Shown one piece after another: positions 39,693-49,595 of a stretch of DNA of 64,000 bases. Positions within the stretch are counted from its first letter, which is position 1, and each line of letters starts with the position of its first letter. The DNA comes from Nematostella vectensis. Taxonomy: Eukaryota; Cnidaria; Anthozoa; Actiniaria; Edwardsiidae. The stretch is from contig NC_064037.1 of assembly GCF_932526225.1 (NCBI RefSeq), forward strand, positions 8,724,203-8,788,202, written 5' to 3'. The notes below the pieces were generated by a model. It did not search any database, had not been told where the DNA came from, and saw only the letters and a program-made list of their open reading frames with translations. A program made the position numbers and the translations under genes.

Positions 39693-40217
39693 CCAGTTTT
39701 ATAGGGGTGGAATTGATTATCACAAAAATGAAGGAAACATACACTTAATGGTAATGTACGGGCCCAAACATTCTCAGGTAGATAAAGGCTAACTTATTTC
39801 ATATTATCGTTACAAGGGCTACGCCCTCTTAACAATACTTCCAGTGTTATAGAGGTGCAATTACTATGATATAAATTAATACAAAACACACTAAATATGC
39901 TAGTTAATGATTTTACTCTTGCATATGGATTAACATTTATGCCATGAACAGTTTTTGATGGGATGCCACGCCAAAGTGTGGGTACTTACAGTTTTACAGG
40001 CGTGTTTCATTAAGCAAACGATTTTTCATATGGCGAGGTTGGAAAACATTTTAACGGAGCTTTTTCACCGGGGATCTGTTTATTAACAATAGTTTATGAC
40101 ACATAACGAGTTTTGCCTTAATCCACCCAAGCAAACCGTCGATTTCACGTGACCCAGAAAATTAAGTGTATGTTTCCTTCATTTTTGTGATAATCAATTC
40201 CACCCCTATAAAACTGG
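39693..40217. repeat. Perfect 57-bp inverted repeat, 411-bp spacer
   Basis: Bases 39693-39749 (beginning CCAGTTTTATAGGGGTGGAA) and 40161-40217 are exact reverse complements over 57 bp. The spacer holds decayed direct copies of the arm start (about 39838 and 39984). A GATGCCACGCC string also recurs at about 39667 and 39962. This is a young foldback structure or element end pair on top of an older repeat. Confidence 0.85.
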
Positions 40218-40661
40218 AGATTTTAAGTGAAAGGAAAGGACCACAAACTGTCAAAAACATAGTTTTAATAAAATATTACATTTTAAATTAACCCTATTCA
40301 GACTGGGGAGGGGCGGGGCTCTTGAAGCCCCCCTCCGGGGAAATTGCTAAAACTTCTGAACTTCATAGCAGCTAAGAGGATAAAACTCGGTGAATTTTCC
40401 TAAAATCCATCTGCGGACGTTTTGATGCCATTGGCATGTCGAGGAGACGCTCCATGTTACCATGGACAGCTAAAGTTCAACTGTTTGTAGACAATTAAAA
40501 GCCTACAATATACACTGACTCCAGACATGCGCAGTACATGACGCTGCCCCCTTAAGAACATCAGTAAGAACTGCTCAGCCCTAATTGAAAAAATAAACGT
40601 TCGGCCGAGTTAAGCATCAGGGCAGGGGGAGCGGCGCGTAAGGGCTCGGTCCCATAAATGT

Positions 40662-40721
40662 TAGCCTTCGTGTAGCCGCTGGAGAGGATATTTTTGCGAG
40701 TCAGCGGCTACACGAGGGCTA
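40662..40721. repeat. Palindrome with 20-bp arms
   Basis: Arms TAGCCTTCGTGTAGCCGCTG (40662-40681) and its inverse at 40702-40721 match at 19 of 20 bases around a 20-base loop. Possibly a minimal foldback transposon. Confidence 0.75.
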
Positions 40722-40845
40722 CAAAATGTCCATTTCTCGATCAGCAGGTGCCAGATCTATGATGTCATAAGGCAACTCTTGGAAAGCGTGGGTCGTGTAG
40801 TAAAGACTTCGCTACTTGGATATCGGAACTTATCACATCTAAGAC

Positions 40846-40919
40846 ATGTCTGGGAATGGTAGAATGGATAACTTATTTCCTTCGCAATTGAAAGAATGGC
40901 TAAAGGGAAAACTCCAAAG
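40846..40919 (+). CDS. Candidate first coding exon, unknown product
   Basis: An ATG-initiated frame of 24 codons (MSGNGRMDNLF..., ending near LKEWLKGKLQ) runs to a GTTCGT donor-like site at 40920, phase 2. The peptide looks like an amphipathic N-terminus, but I recognise no family and found no matching second exon. Confidence 0.18.
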
Positions 40920-43168
40920 GTTCGTTTGTGCGGCCTGTATTTGTCTGTTTATGATTATCATTGGAGCCTTCAGTTAACCGTTTATCGGTCTGGCTAAAAA
41001 TAATTATTGTTATTTGTATGGTTATCATGTTTTCTTTCAAAAGGGCAGGCAGGTAGAAACAGGTAAACAGATCCAGTCAATATAGATATCTCAATAAAAC
41101 GATATTTCACGATATCCCCATACTATACTCGAAAAAAATTAGCATTACATTTTCGATTAAACAACAACATCACACTTTTCAACTTATACTCCGGAAAAAG
41201 GACCGCTCGTTCAACCTACTAGTGTCGTTTTAGTCCAATCCTAAACTTTACGTTGTTCGGTCTCCCTGTGGTCTCCTTGGGCGGTGTGGGAGGCCATGTA
41301 CCTTTTGCATTTAGAAGGGTACATGAAAAGAATGTGGTTTGGCTATTCCAATAGCGATAATAGCGTTAGGACGGTAGAGTGGTTTTCAAAATCCCGTGCC
41401 ACAAAATGTAATTTTGTTTAAGTATTAATAGTCAAGCCATAACAAAAGAGAACAAAGAAATTAGTGTATTAGTACTAATTAAACTAAATAGTATTTCACC
41501 TGTTCACGGGTTCTTGAAAACCACTTGTGCTAAGCCAAGCGTGCGAGCTCTCTCATCAAGCAACAAGGTTTGATATAATTTGGCAATGGCGAATAGTAAT
41601 TAGCATACTCACCACGTCATGTCACGTCATGTAACCGTCCATCAATTTGATAATAGCCAGTTAACTGCAAACAAGCTGGAGGTCAAATCAAACTCGTCCA
41701 TACTGTCTTACCGTTTTACACACAGGCAGGTAAGCGAATACATGTGATTTCTCGTGGACAGTCGCACGAGCAGTACGCACGAGAAGCTATAAGTGTTGGT
41801 GTTTATCTCACATCTTCACTCGCAAACAAGTATTGATAAGGACAGCCGTAAGTACGACTCATAACCGGGACAAGTCCCTTTTGTGTCCGTTGACTCGAGA
41901 TCAAGATTTGTCAATAGGATAGCAATGGACTATCTTCGGGAAACGGTCTACGTTTTACCTCTTGAATTTCTAAGTTTTGCGATCCTCTTAACGCATGAGT
42001 TCCCCGCTACATAAATTTCGTTTCATTGTATTATTCCTCGTTCTTCATTAATTAAGATGTAAAGTTCTTTTTTTGTGTGAACAATTATGGCGGGGTATTC
42101 TGAAGATTCATCTGCGATCCTACTTTATCCTCGCTTACATTAAGGAACAAAATGTACTCACGATAGTCTGGATAGTCACGGCATAGATACGTAACTACTC
42201 AGGTACAGGTCACGCACATCGAGCGTTCTGTTCTAAAATCATAGATTGGCTCTAAGCCGCTTGTTTTCGAACAGCGATAGCATGTGGCGGCAGAAACATT
42301 GCTCCGCGGGTAAGCGTTTACGCGTAGGCTAAAACTACTATAAAATAGTCCGATATTTATGTACAGATAACGTTCGCCAATCGAACCTTAAACATCCAAT
42401 TGCTGCGAATTGGTTTGGCAATCGAACGCTACCGACTCTCTTTTCCAATATGACTTTACTGATATTTTCTTCTTGCGAAAAGTATTTTGGCATTTGTTAT
42501 ATTCTCCGAGTGATCTCATTGAAATTGATATAACTATCCAGCCTTTATAGTTGCAGGCGTTATAACCGGGTTTCCTCCCTGTTTCTTGACCCTGATCATG
42601 CGAAAGCTTGGGATCTGGGATCCACCGTAGATCCGAGAGATATTTGGTTTCCTGTGACAACTCTTACCAACCACAGGCTAGCCAAATGTATTTTCAACAC
42701 TAATACCTAGACTAGAAGTTTCTAATAGAAAGGAAATGCTGCGACAGTGATATACAGTTGCTTCAGTGTTGTTCCAACGCTACATGGTATACATGCAGCC
42801 ACAATCAACAACAAAACCTGTTGAAAATTACATTTAAAAAGTAGTCTTACTGAAATAATTTACAATATGGGAACTTTTTATTACTCACATCCCCCTTCCC
42901 CCCATTCAAAGTTGCTGTCTAGGGTTGTCAGTAAAAGAATCCAACATTGACTTGGGGGAGAGGTGGTAGGGATGGGAAGGGAAAGATATCAAAGTCACTA
43001 TGCTACGTAATTTAGATTTCCATCTGAAACTGCATTTGAAGCGCTAAAACTTTCAACGGTTTTGTCGCTGATTGCAGCTAAGCTTGAAATTTTAGAAAGT
43101 AGCGAGAGAAGTTTACCTATATGCGTTTTTTTTGTTATCGAGATTTGAATAGCTGGCACAATCTTAAA

Positions 43169-43218
43169 TTCCCTGCTAGCAGAGGCCTCTTTTCTCTGAG
43201 GCCTCAGCTAGCAGGGAA
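43169..43218. repeat. Palindrome with 21-bp arms
   Basis: TTCCCTGCTAGCAGAGGCCT at 43169 is mirrored at 43198-43218 with one mismatch and an 8-base loop. CTTAAATT follows or precedes both sides, suggesting slightly longer decayed symmetry. Confidence 0.75.
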
Positions 43219-45742
43219 AATCTTAAATTTATTTGGGATTGTTGAATTCCTTGCACCCGTGGTCTTACCCCTGCTACTCCCTCTTGTTTCTGCCATTTTG
43301 AAACAAACACAAAGCTGGCGGCAGCTTATCAGTACAGGACATCCGCAGATCAGGGTATACGTGTCACGTGGTAAATCTATCGAGTTTCAAAACAAAAGGT
43401 CATAATATCGCAAAATCCGAGATGGCGGCCGTGAAAGTCGAGAGACGGGGAACGTAGTTACATTCTTCTTTACAAGGCATCTTTTAGGGTTTGTACTCAT
43501 AATTTGTTTAATATCGGTGCTTAAAAAAATCCTTTTGCAAGCCGGGATCCTAGATCAATGTAATAATCATCTATCGCGGACATTAAATAAATCGGGAATG
43601 TGTACGCTTGTTTTCAGTACTAAACTTGCGATCATACTGTTATGAGCATTGCACGAGGCGTTTACTTATCTAACCATTATTAGGTAAATAGATATATGTA
43701 GTTTCAAGTTGTTTAATCTAGGTTTGAACTAGAGTTGAAATACTGTTATCTCGATTAAAAGGCCGCAATATTACAATACGATGAATTATTTGAGTTGAGC
43801 AAGGATGTAAAACCGTGCCTTTATAAAACAGATAGAAATGATTTGATATCCCTACAAAGGATCTACTCTGAACGCTGAAAAATAGCTCTGTTTGCAGGGT
43901 ATGTTTCCTACGATATTAACAGCAATGTTCTTTCAGTCCTGTAATACTAAAGCAGAAATATATTAAGCTTATGTTTCCAGTGAAATGTCCTTATTATTGA
44001 TTAAAATCGACATGAAATGATGGTAGGCCTAGCTGCAATGCTTGCTGATGCTATTCCTCTTTCCAGATTATGTTTCCTAACTCACCAGTCAGGGGGCAGT
44101 GACCAGGGTGGGGAAACGGAGTCGCCTTGCTTATCCCCCACTCCCCTCACATGCATGCAGGCATGCATACAGTTTGAGCTCCTGTCAATGCATATAGCAT
44201 GTGACCCATTAAATTTAAACAGGGAACTATGTTAAAATAATGTTTTTATTTCTTTATTACTGTCATCATGCAATGTGTGTCATATGATAGCGTTTTAGCA
44301 TCCATAATTTTCTCTGCTGTTAACAAGATATTAATTATTTTGTTAAGTCACGTGACCTGCTGCGAATTAAAATGTTGATTTGTGACCGAAAGGCTAAACT
44401 TTTCTTGCAGGTTAAGACATCAGTGTGCAGATGTGTTTCAAAGGAACATAAAAACATGCAATGTTTTCTTTTTCATAGCGTATCCACCAGCGGAGAATAT
44501 TTTGAAATATTGATTTGCAAGTCACATGATCGGCTGGATGACGTCATCACTCAAAATAAAATATTACCAATCAGCTAACATTGCCGAGTTTGATGTTTTG
44601 ACCAAAAATGGTGCATTAAGGCAATGTTAACCCACTTTAAGGGAACTTTCAAAATTTCAACTGTTTTAGCTTAAGATCCAAGCCTTAATACACTTGAGAA
44701 GGGGGAAACGACACTTGCTTTTCAAAGTCTTCGTACATCGTCATATGCCTTCTTTTTTGTGAATCCTTTTTGTCACAAAGAAAAATAACATTTTGTTAAT
44801 AGCCTTGGACTATTTATTTCTCCATAAGTGGACTCAAACGTTGTTACAAGGACATTTTTTTTGCTCTTGCACAGCAATAAATTCGGATTAAGTGAACATT
44901 TGTTTTAATCTTGAAATTCTCTCGCTATATGCCATATTATCATTCATAATGTGTTTGATACTGCTAGTTAACTAACAATAGTATAAGAAGTAACATACGG
45001 AAGTTTATGTCTTGTTTTTTTGTTTTACATTTATATTAAACCAGCTATTCAAAACTGTAAGTATATGTGTGTTTGTATAAGAAAGAATTTAGTCATGATC
45101 CGAATAAATATCAACACTCATGACCTGCCTGGACTCAACTGGCCCTGATCTGGAAAGAAATCCTAAAAAAATATCCATGTAAAATCATACTAACATAAAA
45201 GGCAACCTCAATATGAATTACATTTGTGTCTTTTTTGTAAATTCCTTTTCCATTTAAGCTTAATTCGGAAATTGATACTTGTTAATTACTTATTTAATAT
45301 ATAATCTGTTATAAAAACTTACAGTATTACATACTTACGGTATCTTAATTTGTTCAAATTTGACTTTCTTTTGACTGACCTCTTGGCTGTCCAGAAATCA
45401 TAATAAGATTTCAAATCATTGCAAAAAAGGCCAGGAGTGTATTAAAGCATGCATATCTGTCATCCTGGCTTGTAATAAGGCTTGCCATCATTAAAGTAAT
45501 GGACATCATTATAGTAATGGCCCTTGTAAAATCTTTCAAAAAAGTTCTTGATTGAAAGATGATGCTGTCACTAAAACAGTTTCAGGCTCTTGAAATATTG
45601 CATATCACTTGGGGAAATGGACTCCAGGTCCATCCACCACCTGGTGCTTGGACCCCTTATCAAATATTATAAGAATTTTTCTCAGACTGACATAACCTTT
45701 TTTTGTATATAGACATGGGTTTTCTATGGATTCTATGGATCC

Positions 45743-47113
45743 TTGGTTTCCTTTAGTTTGCTGAATGGTTCTTTTTTTGTTGTACGACAGCTCCAAGAAA
45801 AACATCTGGCTAAAGGAAAGAGTTTGTTCTTTGCCTTTGTAGACCTAGAAAAGGCATTTGATCGCGTTCCTCGTGATATCATATGGTGGGCAATGCGTCG
45901 CCTGGGCCTTTCGGAGTGGTTCGTCAGTACAATACAAGCAATGTACTCCCATGCCTCAAGTAGAGTGTGCGTCAGCAATTCCCTTAGTGACAGCTTCAAG
46001 GTACAAGTTGGTGTCCACCAAGGCTCTGTGCTGAGTCCGTTCCTTTTCATTGTAGTACTTGAAGCCCTTTCTGCAGACCTCCGTAGTGGTTGTCCTTGGG
46101 AGTTACTCTATGCAGACGACCTAGTAATCTCCTCAGATTCTTTAGACGCACTCCTGGCGAAGCTGTGCATGTGGAAACAGGGGTTAGAGTCAAAGGGGCT
46201 CTGTGTTAACATGAGCAAGACTAAGATCCTGATGTCTGGCCCTGACTTGAATTCTTTGAGAGACTCTGGAAAGTTCCCTTGTGCTGTATGCAGGAAGGGT
46301 GTGGGGAGTAACTCCATCTTCTGAAGTGGATGTTCTCTTTGGGTGCACAAGAAGTGCAGCAACATCCCTGGTAGGTTAACCCCCAACCATTATTCAGATA
46401 CAGCAGATGTCAGGGCACTGCACGCCCAATCGATGGCAGACCCCTTGCTGAAGTGATAGTGGATGAGCAGCGCCTGGAAGTTGTTTACTCTTTCTGCTAC
46501 CTCGGTGACACCATCTGTGCTGGAGGTGGCTGCGAGGCGGCCATAATTACCAGAACAAGATCTGCCTGGGGAAAATTCAAAGAGCTCCTTCCAGTTCTAT
46601 CAAGCAAAAGCCTATCAATCCGCACAAGAGGGAAGGTTTACAGCAGCTGCATCAGGAGTGCCATGCTCTATGCTGGGGAATGTTGGGCTCCTAAGAGCAG
46701 TGACCTAGCAAGGCTGCAGAGAAGCGAACATGCAATGCTTAGATGGATGTGTGCACTGAAACCCGAAGATGACACAAGTTTGAGCACCATTCGGGACAGG
46801 CTCGGGATCGAAAGCTTGGAACTGGCTCTCCGAAAAGCTCGCCTCCGGTAGTTCAGGCATGTGGAGAGGGCACAGGCACCAAATCCTGTGTCCTCCATCA
46901 GAGACTTCGAGCCAGGGGGGGGGGGGGGGGCGAAGGAAGAGGGGCAGACCCAGAAAGACTTGGGCGGATGCCACGCTTAGCGATCTAAAAATGGCTGGCC
47001 TGAAGGCAAGCGTGGCATCCAACCGTAAAGCATGGAGAGATGCTGTAAAGAACCTGCGCGACCCCGATGTGAACCTCCATGCAGCGTCACACCTGCCAAT
47101 AGGTGGACACTGA
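45743..47113 (+). pseudogene. Non-LTR retrotransposon (LINE) reverse transcriptase, broken
   Basis: The 3' part of a LINE reverse transcriptase. Visible motifs in order are FVDLEKAFDRVPRD (RT), HQGSVLSPFLF (RT), the catalytic LLYADDLVIS, a cysteine/histidine finger (CAVCRKGVG... WVHKKCS), YLGDTICAGG, ARLQRSEHAMLRWM, and RKRGRPRKTWADA near the end. It is damaged by a TGA at 46322 inside the finger, a frame change near 46455, a TAG at 46849 within the usual RLRWF-type motif, and another shift at the poly-G run near 46918. The endonuclease and 5' half are absent, as expected of a 5'-truncated insertion. The exact clade is uncertain. Confidence 0.88.
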
Positions 47114-48045
47114 CGTAAATGGATATGATGATTATTTCATCAGTCCATTCATTTCGGGCCAATGGTAGCATTCTGGAGTCCATTTTTAGTGTCCTAAGAT
47201 TTGGAAGTAGTGAAAGCATCTCATATGGTCAAGCCTTGGTATGCAAATCAACCGAAAGGATTTACAATGAAACAAATATTCAGTGGAAGGATATAGATAT
47301 GTCATGATCAATGTAGATGAGGCTAATATTTAAGTTACAATATAAATTGTTACATTTTTTAGTGCAAATGCCTAGAAAGTAATAGCTGTTCTAACATTCC
47401 ATTTTGGTTTAAATGGGGCTCTGCAAAGCCCTCCCACAACAACATTAGGTAAACATATCCACCCTTTATAGCTACCAACTCCCTTGCCTTAGCTTCAAAA
47501 TACCTATGCTAAATGTACACAAATTGAGCCAAATAAGCCCCGAAAGAAAACCACTTGACAACTTCTATCCTTCTGGATCATGTGGACTGTGTCAACAGTT
47601 AGAGACAAATACAGACTTTAAAAGAAAAAGGTTGACACCATTCGGAGGTGCTTTTTTAATACACTATATTTTGGCAGGCCAATACCTGCAGTTAATATTT
47701 AATAGTAAGAGTAGCATGTTTGCAGCTAATATGAACAACTTAACAAAAATTTAACTAAAACAATAATAATTATAATAGGGATGTGTAAACTAAGTTATTT
47801 TACAGTAAACAAAAGTCAACAATAAAGCTTTTTGAGTCGCAAAACACAGTCATGAATGTAGCAGATATTGTCATTAAAAGAAAAACTTAAGGATATTGTC
47901 CTTATCATTACATATAATAATCTATTACAGGGAAATAACAGACTGTTTGAGTGGCAGCATAATCTTCCCCACAATAGATTTTCTGATAGATTTAACAAGG
48001 ACTGAAAGTACATTACTATAATGTTGGAAAGTCTTACATTATATG
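47114..48045. other. Intergenic DNA, no gene seen
   Basis: AT-rich sequence between the LINE remnant and the hammerhead array. No supported feature. Confidence 0.5.
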
Positions 48046-48087
48046 CGGGCTAGCGGGATGCCAATTGTGCGGATCACGCATGCGACC
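48046..48087 (-). repeat. Inverted fragment of the hammerhead unit at the left edge
   Basis: These 42 bases are the reverse complement of 48204-48245 with one mismatch. The forward unit begins directly after it. The array therefore opens with a snap-back of its own sequence. Confidence 0.9.
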
Positions 48088-48352
48088 CGTCTTGGCCCGA
48101 CTGGTGCCAATGTGTGTATGCTAGTGTGCTTCTAAAGTCCACATTTATGTATACATACTCGCAAGGATAGTTTGGCTATCCGACGGAGTTTTAGACTAGC
48201 AAAGGTCGCATGCGTGATCCGCACAATTGGCATCACGCTAGCCCGGTCGCAGCTCTAGATCCCACATGGATCTGAGCTGTGGTTTAAAGCACTTCGTTCG
48301 AGTCGAAGTCGCCCTGCAGTTTTTTTGCCGATGAAGTTTAACTGAGGCAAAC

Positions 48353-48409
48353 CGGCTATGCCATGCTGACGAGTCCTAATAAGGACGAAACAGCTGTCCA
48401 TGGTTGCCG
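48353..48409 (+). ncRNA. Type I hammerhead ribozyme, unit 1
   Basis: Self-cleaving RNA. Stem I pairs CCATG with CATGG, and CGGC with GCCG beyond an internal loop. The conserved core is CTGACGA and GAAA. Stem II is GTCC/GGAC with loop TAATAA. Stem III is the tiny palindrome ACAG/CTGT with no loop, so efficient cleavage probably needs a dimer. The predicted cut is after GTC at 48398. Confidence 0.93.
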
Positions 48410-48705
48410 AACTGCACGGGTAATAGACTGTGCTAGCGTCCCATCTTGGCCCGACTGGTGCCAATGTGTGTATGCTAGTGTGCTTCTAAAGTCCACATTT
48501 ATGTATACATACTCGCAAGGATAGTTGGCTATCCGACGGAGTTTTAGACTAGCAAAGGTCGCATGCGTGATCCGCACAATTGGCATCACGCTAGCCCGGT
48601 CGCAGCTCTAGATCCCACATGGATCTGAGCTGTGGTTTAAAGCACTTCATTCGAGTCGAAGTCGCCCGGCAGTTTTTTTGCCGATGAAGTTTAACTGAGG
48701 CAAAC

Positions 48706-48762
48706 CGGCTATGCCATGCTGACGAGTCCTAATAAGGACGAAACAGCTGTCCATGGTTGCCG
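48706..48762 (+). ncRNA. Type I hammerhead ribozyme, unit 2
   Basis: Same stems and intact CTGACGA/GAAA core as unit 1. The predicted cut is after GTC at 48751. Confidence 0.93.
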
Positions 48763-49059
48763 AACTGCACGGGTAATAGACTGTGCTAGCGTCCCGTCTT
48801 GGCCCGACTGGTGCCAATGTGTGTATGCTAGTGTGCTTCTAAAGTCCACATTTATGTATACATACTCGCAAGGATAGTTTGGCTATCCGACGGAGTTTTA
48901 GACTAGCAAAGGTCGCATGCGTGATCCGCACAATTGGCATCACGCTAGCCCGGTCGCAGCTCTAGATCCCACATGGATCTGAGCTGTGGTTTAAAGCACT
49001 TCGTTCGAGTCGAAGTCGCCCTGCAGTTTTTTTGCCGATGAAGTTTAACTGAGGCAAAC

Positions 49060-49116
49060 CGGCTATGCCATGCTGACGAGTCCTAATAAGGACGAAACAG
49101 CTGTCCATGGTTGCCG
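49060..49116 (+). ncRNA. Type I hammerhead ribozyme, unit 3
   Basis: Same stems and intact core. The predicted cut is after GTC at 49105. The unit body is of the same subtype as unit 1. Confidence 0.93.
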
Positions 49117-49412
49117 AACTGCACGGGTAATAGACTGTGCTAGCGTCCCATCTTGGCCCGACTGGTGCCAATGTGTGTATGCTAGTGTGCTTCTAAAGTC
49201 CACATTTATGTATACATACTCGCAAGGATAGTTGGCTATCCGACGGAGTTTTAGACTAGCAAAGGTCGCATGCGTGATCCGCACAATTGGCATCACGCTA
49301 GCCCGGTCGCAGCTCTAGATCCCACATGGATCTGAGCTGTGGTTTAAAGCACTTCATTCGAGTCGAAGTCGCCCGGCAGTTTTTTTGCCGATGAAGTTTA
49401 ACTGAGGCAAAC

Positions 49413-49469
49413 CGGCTATGCCATGCTGACGAGTCCTAATAAGGACAAAACAGCTGTCCATGGTTGCCG
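49413..49469 (+). ncRNA. Hammerhead ribozyme, unit 4, core-mutated
   Basis: The fold is as in the other units, but the sequence after stem II reads GGACAAAAC instead of GGACGAAAC. The invariant core G (G12, a catalytic base) is A. Cleavage at 49458 is expected to be severely reduced. Confidence 0.88.
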
Positions 49470-49595
49470 AACTGCACGGGTAATAGACTGTGCTAGCGTC
49501 CCGTCTTGGCCCGACTGGTGCCAATGTGTGTATGCTAGTTAGCTTCTAAAGTCCACATTCTTTTCTGACTCTGTAGATCACTGACCCCCGTTGTC

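Larger units (their letters stand above)
38760..45742. other. Long non-coding interval
   Basis: About 7 kb without a supported gene, apart from one weak candidate first exon at 40846. It holds an inverted repeat (39693-40217) and two strong palindromes (40662 and 43169), listed separately. The rest shows no clear repeat, RNA or coding signal by eye; it may contain regulatory DNA. Confidence 0.5.
48046..49557 (+). repeat. Tandem array of 353/354-bp hammerhead-ribozyme units
   Basis: The core string CTGACGAGTCCTAA starts at 48366, 48719, 49073 and 49426 (spacings 353, 354, 353). Neighbouring units are very similar, and units 1/3 and 2/4 share diagnostic variants (TTTGGCTATCC or GTTGGCTATCC; CTTCGTTCG or CTTCATTCG; CCATCTTGG or CCGTCTTGG). 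The array is therefore a duplicated 707-bp dimer. Cleavage to cleavage, monomers are 48399-48751, 48752-49105 and 49106-49458. The array ends 39 bp before the SLC22-like start codon, at a point followed by a plausible acceptor (CTCTGTAG), so it may lie in a 5' UTR intron or promoter. It fits known metazoan hammerhead retroelements (retrozymes) and carries no protein frame. Confidence 0.93.

Noticed and set aside
43121-43405. 94-residue frame
   Set aside because: It runs through a palindrome, has no recognisable domain and no splice context.
45743-47113. Possibility that the reverse transcriptase drives the hammerhead element
   Set aside because: It is a truncated, multiply broken LINE of a different type about 1 kb away; proximity alone is no evidence of a link.
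48255-49296. Paired identical 69- and 77-residue minus-strand frames
   Set aside because: They recur at the 707-bp repeat distance and cover the ribozyme; no family resemblance.
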